From: NORP23 sp050302475
GTDB taxonomy: Bacteria > Pseudomonadota > Alphaproteobacteria > Rhodobacterales > Rhodobacteraceae
Assembly (NCBI GenBank): GCA_050302475.1
Contig: JBNLBF010000007.1
Location: forward strand, 62,001 to 126,000
Reading direction: 5' to 3'
Length of the DNA stretch: 64,000 nucleotides
In this document: piece after piece, positions 19,653 through 28,588 of the stretch
How positions within the stretch are numbered: the stretch's first letter is position 1
Layout: the number at the start of each line of letters is the position of its first letter
The notes under the pieces: model-generated
Seen by the model: only the letters and a program-made list of their open reading frames with translations
The model's database searches: none
Told to the model about the DNA's origin: nothing
Translations under genes and position numbers: made by a program

Positions 19653-19943
19653 ATGACTCAGAAACCGATGACTAAAACAGCGCTTGTCGCCGCTCTTGCC
19701 GATGCAACCGGTTCCGACAAAGCGTCTGCGAACAGAACTCTGGAAGCTCTGACTGAAATCGTTACTAAAGAGGTCTCCGCTGGGGGAGCCGTGACTCTGC
19801 CGGGTCTGGGTAAATTTGTATGTCGCGCGCGCCCTGCACGCATGGTGCGTAACCCGGCCACGGGTGAGCAGATGCACAAAGATGCAGATCGCGTTGCGAA
19901 AGTGACCATCGCCAAAGCGTTGAAAGATGCTGTGAATTCCTGA
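19653..19943 (+). CDS. HU family DNA-binding protein
   Basis: A 96-residue HU/IHF-fold histone-like protein. It contains the DNA-binding beta-arm with the intercalating motif RNPATGE (residues 67-73) and the usual helix-helix N-terminus (ALVAALADATGSDKASANRTL). It bends and compacts DNA as a dimer. An in-frame ATG at 19668 is an alternative start; neither has a strong ribosome site. The 177-base AT-rich upstream gap (19476-19652) must contain its promoter. A strong terminator follows, so it is a single-gene unit. Confidence 0.93.
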   Translation: MTQKPMTKTALVAALADATGSDKASANRTLEALTEIVTKEVSAGGAVTLPGLGKFVCRARPARMVRNPATGEQMHKDADRVAKVTIAKALKDAVNS

Positions 19944-19962
19944 ATTTAAGCAGGTTTTCCGG

Positions 19963-19991
19963 AAAAGGTCGCCTGTTGGCGGCCTTTTTCT
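19963..19991 (+). terminator. Intrinsic terminator after the HU gene
   Basis: The stem AAAAGGTCGCC (19963-19973) pairs with GGCGGCCTTTT (19978-19988), with one G-T wobble and a TGTT loop, and runs into a T-rich tract. This is the classic Rho-independent shape. Confidence 0.9.
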
Positions 19992-20003
19992 TTTGAGGGA
20001 ACA

Positions 20004-20900
20004 ATGGACATAAAATCTTTGATCATGGGGATCAGTTTCGCCCTGATGTGGAGCAGCGCGTTCACGTCGGCGCGGGTGGCGGTTGCATATGCATCGCCGC
20101 TTCTGCTGTTGTCGCTGCGGTTCCTGCTTTCGGGGATATTGGCGATATTTATCGCCCGTATGATCGGAGAATCCTCGCGGCTGACCCGCCAGCAATGGAT
20201 CGCTGTGGTTATATTTGGCCTGTTCCAGAATGGTGTATATCTGGGCGTGAATTTTGTTGCGATGCAATGGATCGAGGCAAGTCTGGCGGCAATCATCGCC
20301 AGCCTTCTGCCCCTGTTGGTGGCCTTTGCCAGCTGGGTTTTCCTGCGCCAGCGCCTGTCGCCCGTTGCCATTGCAGGGCTGTTCGCGGGACTTGTTGGTG
20401 TCTGGATCATCATGAGCGCCCGTCTGGGCGGGGGTGCGGATCCATACGGTGTGGCGCTGTGTTTTACTGGGGTTATTGCGCTGACCCTCGCCACTTTGAT
20501 GGTCCGGGGGGCGATTAGTGGCGGGAACGTGGTCACCACTGTCGGCTATGCGATGTTGGTCGGAAGCACCGTTCTTTTTCTGACTTCGGTACTGACCGAA
20601 GACTGGTTCGTTATCTGGACCTGGCAGTTGGGACTGGCGTTTGCCTATACGATGCTGGTCGCCGGTTTGCTGGCAACATTGGTGTGGTTTTACCTTGTGC
20701 GTCGTATCGGGGCGACCCGGGCGGCGGCGTTCCATTTCCTCAACCCGTTCCTGGGAGTCGCCATCGCCGCCCTTATTGTCGGCGAGGATCTCGGCCTACG
20801 TGACGTTGTCGGTGTCATCATCATCAGCCTTGGGATTCTGGCGGTGCAGCTGGAAAATATAGGGCGCCGGCGCGCGGATCCAACCTTCACGAACCAGTAA
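20004..20900 (+). CDS. DMT-superfamily (EamA) transporter
   Basis: A 298-residue inner-membrane protein with ten hydrophobic segments arranged as two EamA repeats (about 5-135 and 150-285). It includes the conserved ALMWSSAFTSARVA in the first helix and LNPFLGVAIAALIVGE near the end. Such proteins export amino acids or other small metabolites; the substrate is not predictable. Its start is 16 bases after the HU terminator tail, preceded by the ribosome site GAGGGA. Confidence 0.9.
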   Translation: MDIKSLIMGISFALMWSSAFTSARVAVAYASPLLLLSLRFLLSGILAIFIARMIGESSRLTRQQWIAVVIFGLFQNGVYLGVNFVAMQWIEASLAAIIASLLPLLVAFASWVFLRQRLSPVAIAGLFAGLVGVWIIMSARLGGGADPYGVALCFTGVIALTLATLMVRGAISGGNVVTTVGYAMLVGSTVLFLTSVLTEDWFVIWTWQLGLAFAYTMLVAGLLATLVWFYLVRRIGATRAAAFHFLNPFLGVAIAALIVGEDLGLRDVVGVIIISLGILAVQLENIGRRRADPTFTNQ

Positions 20901-20984
20901 CGCTTGCGGCATGGTCTACTGAAACTCTTGTCAACCAGAAGCGGAAATCCTAAGCTTGCCCTCCAAATGAGCTGGTGAACGGAA

Positions 20985-21407
20985 ATGAAAAAGCTTGCTG
21001 CAATATTGGCTCTGAGCGGAGCCTTAGCTTTTCCTGTGGCCACGATTGCGCAGGAAGACCCTGAGTGGTTGGACTATACAGACGGTATGGTCAACGACTT
21101 CCTCTCCGAGGATGAGGTCGTTGTGCTGTCCTATTATACCGAATGGTGCAATACCTGTGAAACGCAGGAAAACCTGATTGATCGGATGCGTCGGGATAAT
21201 CCGGCCTATGAACAGATGAAATATGTTCGGGTGAATTTAGACGAATTCGAAAAGCGTCCGATCGTCCGTAACTTCGATGTATTCGGTCGTTCGACCATCA
21301 TTGTCGTACGTCAGGGTGGCGAAGTGGCCAATATTTTTGCGGATACGTCACGGACTGTTCTGCAGGAGGCATTGGACGCCGGGCTGGCAGCTATCGGGAC
21401 CGAATAA
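20985..21407 (+). CDS. Secreted thioredoxin-fold protein
   Basis: A 140-residue protein with a signal peptide (cleavage likely after TIA, residue 22) and one thioredoxin-like domain. The active-site CXXC is WCNTC (Cys55, Cys58), not the standard WCGPC, and is preceded by VVLSYYTE. A cis-proline is not obvious at the usual place (STIIVVRQGG). It may act as a periplasmic disulfide reductase or a redox partner. The gene is convergent with, and overlaps by 17 bases, the end of the PAP2 phosphatase gene. Confidence 0.82.
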   Translation: MKKLAAILALSGALAFPVATIAQEDPEWLDYTDGMVNDFLSEDEVVVLSYYTEWCNTCETQENLIDRMRRDNPAYEQMKYVRVNLDEFEKRPIVRNFDVFGRSTIIVVRQGGEVANIFADTSRTVLQEALDAGLAAIGTE

Positions 21408-22395
21408 TCGGGAAACGCCCTTTGCGATGCGCTTTGGGCACCAGCCATATCCATAGCAACACCGTCACTAGGATAGAGAAATATCCATCAATCGCGTAGT
21501 GCCAACCCAGCACAACGGACCCGACCTGCATGACGAAAAGCCAGACAGTCCCGGCAATCCCGACAACCCGGTTGATCGTGAAGGCATAACAGGTGGCAAG
21601 CGCTGCCATCGCCACATGGATCGACGGAAAGGCGGAGATACCCGCGCCTACGACCAGCTCGCGGTCTGTATAGCGCTGCCAGAGCCGTTCTGCGGTGTGA
21701 AAGGCCCGGGTTTTTTCGTAATCGAGCGGCGTGACATAAGCCCGCCAGTCGGCATAGGTCGCATCCCCGCCTATCCGTTCGTAAAAAACCGGCCCTGCCG
21801 ACATGAAGATCGTCGCGATCCCCAGCCCCATCACCGCCCAGATCAGGAAATAGGCGCGCTGCAGCCCCATGCGGATATGTTCGTTGGTTTCCAGTCCTGC
21901 CGTGATCGCAATCAGCGCGACTGACACGTAGAACCACCAGACGCCGTAGATATGGTCGATCGCCAGATACCCGACGGCATCCACAACCCAGCGATAGGTT
22001 CGCCACGGGTCGAACCCGAAATGGATGACCCGGTCCAGCCAGACCATTGGCGGATCGGCGAAGAAGGGGATGAGTTCGTTACGAAGGGGTTTCAGAATTC
22101 CGAAACCCAGCCCGAAAATCATCATCAACGCATAGAGGATACAAGCCCGGAGCAGCCAGCTCCCGGTCCCGGCCAGATCGCGGCTGCGCCAGTATTTGAA
22201 GGCAAAAATGCTAAGGAACGCGATGCTCAGATAGCCGGACCAATAGAGGATACCGCGCATGGAAAACTCGGCGATCTCGGTGATGTTGACCGGGATATCC
22301 ATCGCCAAGCGGGTGATCATCACCAACACCATGATCCCGATGGTGTAGGCGGCGGCCTCCAACACCGGGCGGCGGAAGGGCGACTTAGAAGTCAA
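21391..22395 (-). CDS. PAP2-superfamily membrane phosphatase/transferase
   Basis: An integral membrane protein with about eight hydrophobic segments and the PAP2 motifs: SAFPSIHVAMA (motif 2 with catalytic His) and GWHYAIDGYFS (motif 3). The variant resembles the Aur1/Ipt1-like branch that acts on lipid phosphates or transfers phospho-head groups. The start is uncertain: TTG at 22395, inside the end of gyrB with GGTGGAG four bases upstream, is my choice (334 residues). An ATG at 22452 would overlap gyrB by 68 bases, and a GTG lies further in. It is probably coupled to gyrB translation. Confidence 0.8.
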   Translation of the reverse strand: MTSKSPFRRPVLEAAAYTIGIMVLVMITRLAMDIPVNITEIAEFSMRGILYWSGYLSIAFLSIFAFKYWRSRDLAGTGSWLLRACILYALMMIFGLGFGILKPLRNELIPFFADPPMVWLDRVIHFGFDPWRTYRWVVDAVGYLAIDHIYGVWWFYVSVALIAITAGLETNEHIRMGLQRAYFLIWAVMGLGIATIFMSAGPVFYERIGGDATYADWRAYVTPLDYEKTRAFHTAERLWQRYTDRELVVGAGISAFPSIHVAMAALATCYAFTINRVVGIAGTVWLFVMQVGSVVLGWHYAIDGYFSILVTVLLWIWLVPKAHRKGRFPIIRSR

Positions 22396-24802
22396 GATTC
22401 TCCACCGAGAGGGCGTTGTCCTGAATAAATTCGCGGCGCGGTTCGACCACATCCCCCATCAGTTTGGTGAAAATCTCGTCCGCCTCGCTGGACTGGTTGA
22501 TCTTCACCTGCAACAGGGTGCGGGCTTCGGGGTCCAGCGTCGTTTCCCACAACTGGCCGGGGTTCATCTCGCCCAGACCTTTATAGCGTTGCAGCGTCAG
22601 GCCACGCTCGCCCTCTTCCAGAATGGCGTCCAGCAGGTCTATGGGGCCGTGAATGTCGGTCACGCGTTCTTTGCGGGCAAGGACCGCCGGATCGCGGTAG
22701 ACGTCGCGGGTCTGTTGGGAAATCTCGGACAGGCGCCTGGCCTCACCCGAGCGCAACACCGCGCCATCGAGTGTGCGGATTTCCTCCACGCCGCGCAGGA
22801 TGCGGGCCAGACGGATGCCGTGATCCTGCGTGATCCGGCCTTGCCAGCCTTTTTCATATTCGAGCGCCACCTGATCCAGCCGGTTGGCAACCGTATCTGC
22901 CACCGCCTGCAAATCATCATCGGCGCGACCCGGATCGAACGCGCCGGCAAGGGCAGCCTGTTCCAGTATGTTGCGCGGATAGTGGGTCGGGAAAGCCTCC
23001 AACACACGGCGGAACTGACGAGCGCCGTCGATGACGCGCTTCAAGTCCGCCCCCGCGATTTCTTCGCCTGATTTCAGGCGCAGCACCGTGCTGTCCAGAC
23101 CCTGATTGATCAGGTAGTCCTCCAGCGATTGCTGGTCTTTGACGTAAACCTCTGACTTTCCCCGCGCCACTTTGTAAAGCGGCGGCTGCGCGATATAGAG
23201 GTATCCGCCCTCGATCAATTCCGGCATCTGGCGGAAGAAGAAGGTCAGCAGAAGTGTACGGATATGAGCGCCGTCCACGTCCGCATCGGTCATGATGATG
23301 ACCTTGTGGTAGCGGAGTTTTGAAATATCGAACTCGTCCCGCCCGATCCCGGTGCCAAGCGCCATGACCAGATTGCCGATCTCCTGAGAGCCGAGCATCT
23401 TGTCGAACCGGGCCCGTTCCACATTCAGGATTTTGCCGCGCAGAGGCAGGATCGCCATGGTGGACCGGTCGCGCCCTGTCTGGGCGGAGCCTCCGGCGGA
23501 ATCCCCCTCCACTAGGAATAGCTCGCGCTTGGCGGGGTCTTTTTCGGAGCATTCCTTCAGCTTGCCAGCAAGGAAGCTGACATCATTGGCGGATTTCTTG
23601 CGCGTCATTTCACGCGCCTTGCGGGCAGCTTCGCGGGCCAGCGCGGCCTCGATAATTTTGCCAACGATGACTTTCGCCTGCTGGGGGTTCTCCTCGAACC
23701 ATTCGCCGAGCTTCTCGTTCATCAGGCTTTCGACCGCCGGACGCACCTCGGACGAGACCAGCTTGTCCTTCGTCTGGCTGGAGAATTTCGGATCAGGCAC
23801 CTTCACGGACAACACCGCTGTTAGCCCTTCGCGGGCGTCGTCACCGGTAAAGCTGACCTTTTCCTTCTTCTGCAATCCACTGGTCGCCGCGTAATGGTTC
23901 AGCGTCCGTGTCAGCGCCCCACGGAAACCCGCCAAATGCGTGCCGCCGTCGCGTTGCGGGATGTTGTTTGTGAAGGGCAGGACGTTTTCATGGTAGCTGT
24001 CGTTCCACCACATCGCGACCTCGACGGTGATCCCGTTGCTTTCGCCGGTGATATAGATCGGGTCTTCGAACATCGCGACCTTGGACCGGTCGAGATATTT
24101 CACAAATTCCCGCACCCCACCTTCGTAGAACAGATGAGTTTCCAGCGGCTCGGCAGGGCGTTCGTCGCGCAGGCTGATTTTCACGCCCGAGTTCAGGAAC
24201 GCCAGCTCCCGCAGACGATGCTCCAGCGTCGCAAAAACATAATCGCGGTTAGAGAACGTATCCGTCGAAGCCAGAAACCGCACCTCGGTCCCTGTCCGGT
24301 CGCCACATTCACCCACGACTTCCAGATGTTTGACCGTGTCGCCATGTTCGAACCGCGCGACATGTTCTTTGCCATCACGCCAGATGCGCAATTCCAGATA
24401 ATCCGACAGCGCGTTCACAACCGACACACCCACACCGTGCAGACCACCCGAAACCTTATAGGAATTCTGGTCGAATTTACCGCCCGCGTGCAGCTGGGTC
24501 ATGATAACCTCGGCTGCGGAAACGCCCTCTTCTTCGTGAATACCAACAGGAATACCGCGCCCGTTATCGCTAACCGAAACGCTTTCGTCCGCGTGGATGA
24601 TGACCGTCACCGTGTCCGCATATCCGCCCAAGGCTTCGTCGATACCGTTATCCACGACCTCATACACCATATGGTGTAGGCCCGATCCGTCATCCGTATC
24701 CCCGATATACATACCGGGGCGTTTGCGAACCGCCTCTAACCCTTTGAGAACTTTGATAGAATCCGCGCCATATTCCTCGGGCTTCTTATCGTCGTCGGCC
24801 AT
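22385..24802 (-). CDS. gyrB: DNA gyrase subunit B
   Basis: An 805-residue full-length GyrB, the ATPase subunit that drives negative supercoiling. The GHKL ATPase domain is intact (VVDNGIDEA, DNGRGIPVGIH, GGLHGVGVSVVNALS), the Toprim motif EGDSAGGSA lies near residue 430 and the DADVDGAHIRTLLLTFF metal site follows. The ATG at 24802 has AAGGGA eight bases upstream; the ATG three codons earlier has no room for a ribosome site. It is separated from recF by five unrelated genes. Confidence 0.98.
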   Translation of the reverse strand: MADDDKKPEEYGADSIKVLKGLEAVRKRPGMYIGDTDDGSGLHHMVYEVVDNGIDEALGGYADTVTVIIHADESVSVSDNGRGIPVGIHEEEGVSAAEVIMTQLHAGGKFDQNSYKVSGGLHGVGVSVVNALSDYLELRIWRDGKEHVARFEHGDTVKHLEVVGECGDRTGTEVRFLASTDTFSNRDYVFATLEHRLRELAFLNSGVKISLRDERPAEPLETHLFYEGGVREFVKYLDRSKVAMFEDPIYITGESNGITVEVAMWWNDSYHENVLPFTNNIPQRDGGTHLAGFRGALTRTLNHYAATSGLQKKEKVSFTGDDAREGLTAVLSVKVPDPKFSSQTKDKLVSSEVRPAVESLMNEKLGEWFEENPQQAKVIVGKIIEAALAREAARKAREMTRKKSANDVSFLAGKLKECSEKDPAKRELFLVEGDSAGGSAQTGRDRSTMAILPLRGKILNVERARFDKMLGSQEIGNLVMALGTGIGRDEFDISKLRYHKVIIMTDADVDGAHIRTLLLTFFFRQMPELIEGGYLYIAQPPLYKVARGKSEVYVKDQQSLEDYLINQGLDSTVLRLKSGEEIAGADLKRVIDGARQFRRVLEAFPTHYPRNILEQAALAGAFDPGRADDDLQAVADTVANRLDQVALEYEKGWQGRITQDHGIRLARILRGVEEIRTLDGAVLRSGEARRLSEISQQTRDVYRDPAVLARKERVTDIHGPIDLLDAILEEGERGLTLQRYKGLGEMNPGQLWETTLDPEARTLLQVKINQSSEADEIFTKLMGDVVEPRREFIQDNALSVENLDF

Positions 24803-24882
24803 GAAAGACATCCCTTATTTTGTGGTCGGGATTTTAGCCGCTTTTTTGGGCAATGTCACGCGATTGCGGCGTTTTTCTACCC

Positions 24883-25386
24883 CTATTTTTCAGGGATGAA
24901 ATAGTGGTTTTCTACTGTCCCGCAGGGGTATTGGCGGCTGCCCATCAGTTGCCAGGTTTGCTGCACTGCCGCGCCTTCGGAAAACAACGGAATGCCGGTG
25001 CCCAGAAATACCGGCACGGTGAAAATGCGGGCTTCGCGGATCAGGCCGCGCATCAGGAACTGGTTGATGACAAACCCGCCATCGACATAGGAGTTGGGAA
25101 ATTTCTCTGCCGCGATCTCGATGCTTTCCGATACCCTGATATGTTCGGGCAACCCCTGTGGCAGCACCCGGTGGGTCATGATGCAGGCGGGCATCGTGTC
25201 GGGATAGGGCCAGGAATGTTGCGGATAGAACGCATCCAGCGTGTTCCGCCCCATGATCACCCCGTCGCAGGAGGCCACAAAGGCGTCATAGCCGTATTCG
25301 TTCGCCTCATAGGGCGCCAGATGGGCGATCGAGCCGTCAGGTCCGGCGATATAGCCATCAATCGTCTGAGCAATAAAAATTTTCAT
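24883..25386 (-). CDS. Dihydrofolate reductase-fold protein (RibD C-terminal family)
   Basis: A 167-residue protein of the RibD_C/DHFR-like family (YyaP type). It has the N-terminal strand MKIFIAQTIDGYIAGPDG, the GVIMGRNTLDAF segment and a C-terminal FLGTGIPLFSE. These are presumed NADPH-dependent reductases, but physiological substrates are mostly unknown; it should not be taken as the main dihydrofolate reductase. It follows the LysE-type exporter by six bases on the same strand. Confidence 0.85.
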   Translation of the reverse strand: MKIFIAQTIDGYIAGPDGSIAHLAPYEANEYGYDAFVASCDGVIMGRNTLDAFYPQHSWPYPDTMPACIMTHRVLPQGLPEHIRVSESIEIAAEKFPNSYVDGGFVINQFLMRGLIREARIFTVPVFLGTGIPLFSEGAAVQQTWQLMGSRQYPCGTVENHYFIPEK

Positions 25387-25392
25387 GCCGCC

Positions 25393-26013
25393 CTATAGCA
25401 CGGCGATGGCGAGGCCGACCAGTATCAGCGCCGTCCCCGCCGTCAGATTTGTCCGTCTGACCGCGATGGGCGAGGATAGGAACCTGCGAACCTTGCCGAC
25501 AAAGACCCCAAGGATGAGGTTGCCGATAAATGGGACTGCGGCGGATATCAGGACAATCACGGCGATGTCCCACCCGTTGATCGCCTCCAGATCGAAAAAT
25601 CCCGGCAACACGCCCATGTAGAACAGGATGGCTTTGGGATTGCCCATGATCACCATCAGCCCGGCTGCAAATCCGGCCCACGCCCCGCCAGCGGTTAATC
25701 TATCGTCCCCGATCAGCGGTTTGTTAGCCTTGCGAATGGTACGATAGCCCATCCAGATCAGGATCGCCGCCCCGCCCCAGCGCAAAACGGTGAGGAAATC
25801 GGCGTAAAGCTCAACCAGTAATACAACGCCAAATATCGCCACAAGCGGCCAGACCATGTCGCCAACCACGACACCCAGCGCCAATGGCCATGCCGCGTGG
25901 AACCCGCCCGCCGCCGCGCGGGCGACCAGTGCGACCCAGACTGGGCCGGGCGTCAGGAACAGGATGAACAGACCCCCTGCGTAAAGTAGGATTTCAGTGG
26001 CAGAGAGGGTCAC
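25393..26013 (-). CDS. LysE/RhtB-family amino acid exporter
   Basis: A 206-residue membrane protein with six hydrophobic segments and the family marks FLTPGPVWVALVARAAAGG in the first loop and GNPKAILFYMGVLPGFF in the middle. It should export amino acids or related compounds. The ATG overlaps the stop of the upstream secreted protein by four bases, so it is translated in the same operon as the small secreted paralogues. Confidence 0.92.
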   Translation of the reverse strand: MTLSATEILLYAGGLFILFLTPGPVWVALVARAAAGGFHAAWPLALGVVVGDMVWPLVAIFGVVLLVELYADFLTVLRWGGAAILIWMGYRTIRKANKPLIGDDRLTAGGAWAGFAAGLMVIMGNPKAILFYMGVLPGFFDLEAINGWDIAVIVLISAAVPFIGNLILGVFVGKVRRFLSSPIAVRRTNLTAGTALILVGLAIAVL

Positions 26014-26477
26014 TTTTTGTCGGTCTTAGTCGCTGGGTCCTGAATGAAATAACTGCCAACGGTCTGCATCGTCATGTTCAACAGCTCCGGATAGTCGTTC
26101 ATATCCAGCTCGCCTTCGAATAGCCATGCAGCGGCGTAGGGCTCACCGGATTTGTCCAGCCACCGGTAGTCCAGCGAACCGGGATCAACAACCGATATCA
26201 GGATCATTCCCCCATCAACACAGATCTCCTGACCATAGGTGATCCGCTCCACCGCGGTGATCTGATAATTGTCGATGGTCAGATATTCCCAATGCCCGCC
26301 GCAATTCAACGTCGGGAAATCCACCAGGGCCCGGTCTTCCATGATATTGACGCTGATTGGCCAGTCCACCCCGTCAACCTGCACCCCGGCCCCGTGCCAC
26401 ATGCCCTGACGGGTTTCATTCAGAGGGCCGTTATCTATCGGTAATGCAATGATCAGCGGGAGAAGGAGAGTGAACAT
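26010..26477 (-). CDS. Small secreted protein, paralogue A of a tandem pair
   Basis: A 155-residue product from the ATG at 26477 (GGAG upstream) with a short hydrophobic signal sequence (MFTLLLPLIIALP). It shares about half of its positions with the next gene: both have RxGxWHGxGVQxDGxDW near the N-terminus, the DxPTLxCGGxWxYL motif, an xxCxDGG cysteine pair and a C-terminal SYFIQD or QDFIQD. The conserved cysteines suggest a disulfide in the periplasm. Function is unknown to me. It is coupled to the LysE exporter gene. Confidence 0.75.
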   Translation of the reverse strand: MFTLLLPLIIALPIDNGPLNETRQGMWHGAGVQVDGVDWPISVNIMEDRALVDFPTLNCGGHWEYLTIDNYQITAVERITYGQEICVDGGMILISVVDPGSLDYRWLDKSGEPYAAAWLFEGELDMNDYPELLNMTMQTVGSYFIQDPATKTDKK

Positions 26478-26542
26478 CGAAAGCTCCGTTTTGATGCGAT
26501 CAGCATGGCACAATGATGTGACAGATACCAGACTGACCTAGG

Positions 26543-27022
26543 TTACAACTCGTTTTCTTCCAATATGATCCGCGCATTGTCCTGAATGAAATCCTGTCCA
26601 ACGGAGTCCATCGTCAGGTCCAGCAGGGGTTTATATTCATCCATTTCCAGCGTCCCTTCGATCAGGACAGCCGCTGCCGCCAGGTTCCCGGCACTGTCAA
26701 ACCAGTTATAGATCAGCGACACACCGTCATTGTCGGCGACCTTCACCAGCCCGCCATCAAGACAGTTTTCGATGCCGTACAAGATGCGTTCCACCGCGAC
26801 GATCTGATCGTCCGTGACCTTCAGATAGTCCCAGCGCCCGCCACAATCGAGCGTCGGATAGTCGATGCTGGTCTGTTCGGGCCGGATGGTCACGGTGATT
26901 GCCCAGTCATAGCCGTCGATCTGGACACCAACGCCGTGCCAGACCCCCTCGCGGTTTTGCGGGAAATTCTGAGCGGTCGCGGGCAGGGCGAGCAGCAGGA
27001 TCGGGATCAGGATGCGGAACAT
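26543..27022 (-). CDS. Small secreted protein, paralogue B of a tandem pair
   Basis: A 159-residue protein with a signal peptide (MFRILIPILLLALPATAQ) and a strong ribosome site (GGAGGTG). It is homologous to the following gene over its full length, including CGGRWDYL and NCLDGG with the same cysteine spacing. The tandem copy is 65 bases away on the same strand, so the pair arose by gene duplication. The family is unknown to me; both are predicted periplasmic beta-rich proteins. They form an accessory block between recF and gyrB. Confidence 0.75.
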   Translation of the reverse strand: MFRILIPILLLALPATAQNFPQNREGVWHGVGVQIDGYDWAITVTIRPEQTSIDYPTLDCGGRWDYLKVTDDQIVAVERILYGIENCLDGGLVKVADNDGVSLIYNWFDSAGNLAAAAVLIEGTLEMDEYKPLLDLTMDSVGQDFIQDNARIILEENEL

Positions 27023-27068
27023 GGGTCACCTCCGAGTCGTTGGGTGAAGGATGCCACAGTGGCGCGGA

Positions 27069-27491
27069 TCACTCCAGAGTCACCTCGCCATTCGGGCCGA
27101 GCGCCCAGAACGGATTCATTGCGACTTCCCAGACATGGCCGTCCGGGTCAGCCCAATAGCCGGAATAGCCGCCCCAGAACACCTTCTGTGGTTTCTTCAG
27201 CCCCGTTGCCCCGGCGGCGAGCGCCTGCGCGTAGGCTTCGTCCACCTCGGCCTCGGTCGCGAAATTCTGGGCCAGCGTTGTCGCGCCGAAGCCCAGATCA
27301 GCCCCGGGCCGCCCCTGATCCTTGGCGAGTTCCGCAAGATCGAACATCCCCAACAGGTTTCCGTTCATCTGATAAAAGGCGACATCGCCTTCGGCGTGGG
27401 CCGGGGTCCAGCCGAGTTTGGCATAGAAATCTTTCGAGGCTTCTATATCCCGCACACCCAGTGTAATCAGCGTAACCCGTTGTGGAGTCAT
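27069..27491 (-). CDS. VOC (glyoxalase) family protein
   Basis: A 140-residue vicinal-oxygen-chelate fold protein from the ATG at 27491, whose first four bases overlap the recF stop (ATGA). It contains VTLITLGVRDIEASKDFYAKLGW at the start and WADPDGHVWEVAMNPFW near the end. The usual metal-binding His of the first strand is not evident, so it may be a non-enzymatic or divergent member. Its translational coupling to recF is unusual. Confidence 0.85.
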   Translation of the reverse strand: MTPQRVTLITLGVRDIEASKDFYAKLGWTPAHAEGDVAFYQMNGNLLGMFDLAELAKDQGRPGADLGFGATTLAQNFATEAEVDEAYAQALAAGATGLKKPQKVFWGGYSGYWADPDGHVWEVAMNPFWALGPNGEVTLE

Positions 27492-28588
27492 GATATTTCC
27501 TTCAGTTGAGAGATGCCGTCCGTTTCGGAAACCTCGATATATTGCGCTCTGTCCTCCAACGCATCGAACAATTCCGGTCCGGTGCCTGTCATCCATGCCT
27601 GTGCGCCCAGCGCGCAGATTTCGTCATACAGCGCCGCCCGCCGATCGGCGTCTAGATGGGCGGCGACCTCGTCCAGCAGCAGGATCGGCGGTGCCCCGAA
27701 ATCCTCCGCCAAGGCCCGCGCGTTGGCGAGGATCAGCGACACCAGCAGAGCCTTCTGCTCCCCGGTCGAACAGTTCTTTGCTTCTACCCCTTTGGCCGCA
27801 TAAACGGCGAGCAGATCGGCGCGGTGTGGTCCGGTCAGGCTGCGCCCGGCGGCCATGTCGCGGGGGCGACCTTCGGCGAGCGCTTCGCGCAGCGTCTCGG
27901 TCGTTTGTTCAGGCGGCATTTCATCGCCGGAGACCAGCGACAGGTCGGCGACCGGGAAGAGGCTGTCCGGGTCCTGCACAGCGATGATCCGCTCCAACAC
28001 CTCCGCCCGGTTGGCGGAAATTGCGCCACCGGCAATAGCCATTTGCGTTTCCAGCGCATCGAACCATGACGCGTCCCGCACCTGATCCTTCAGCAGGCGG
28101 TTTCGCTCGCGCATGGCTTTTTCATAGGCCAGCGTCACGTCGGCATGACCGGGAATAAAGCTCATCACCATACGGTCCAGAAACCGGCGGCGTTCGCCCG
28201 CACCTTCCAGCCACAACCGGTCCATCACCGGGACCAGCCAGACAATCCGGGAAATCTTTCCCAACGCTAGCTGCGGCGCCGGTTTACCGTCGATTTCGAC
28301 GCGGCGGTTGGCGTCCCCTTCGGCCCAGGTGGCAATCTCGTGAACCTCCGACAGGCTTTCCATCACCGCGCTGATTTTCCAGCCGAGATTTTCGGGCGCC
28401 CGCGCCATGTCTTCGATGGCGGCCCGGCGCAAACCGCGTCCGGGGGAGAGCAGCGACACGGCCTCCAGCACGTTTGTTTTGCCCGCGCCATTTGGCCCGT
28501 ATAACGCAATCGGCCGCCCGTCTGTTTCCAGTCGCGCGGCCTTGTGGGATCGAAAGTGAGAAAGCCGAAGCTCGGTAACGGCGAGCAT
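27488..28588 (-). CDS. recF: DNA replication and repair protein RecF
   Basis: A 366-residue SMC-like ATPase that helps RecOR load RecA at gaps. Walker A GPNGAGKTN is at residues 31-39, the ABC signature region is FSTGEQKALL-like (NCSTGEQKALL), and Walker B is LLLDEVAAHLD. Its ATG shares one base with the dnaN stop (TGATG), so it is coupled to dnaN, as in many bacteria. Its own stop overlaps a VOC protein gene. Confidence 0.96.
   Translation of the reverse strand: MLAVTELRLSHFRSHKAARLETDGRPIALYGPNGAGKTNVLEAVSLLSPGRGLRRAAIEDMARAPENLGWKISAVMESLSEVHEIATWAEGDANRRVEIDGKPAPQLALGKISRIVWLVPVMDRLWLEGAGERRRFLDRMVMSFIPGHADVTLAYEKAMRERNRLLKDQVRDASWFDALETQMAIAGGAISANRAEVLERIIAVQDPDSLFPVADLSLVSGDEMPPEQTTETLREALAEGRPRDMAAGRSLTGPHRADLLAVYAAKGVEAKNCSTGEQKALLVSLILANARALAEDFGAPPILLLDEVAAHLDADRRAALYDEICALGAQAWMTGTGPELFDALEDRAQYIEVSETDGISQLKEIS

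Noticed and set aside
19401..20735. A 444-codon minus-strand open frame
   Set aside because: It runs antisense across HU and the DMT transporter gene, both clear families; long antisense frames are common at this GC content.
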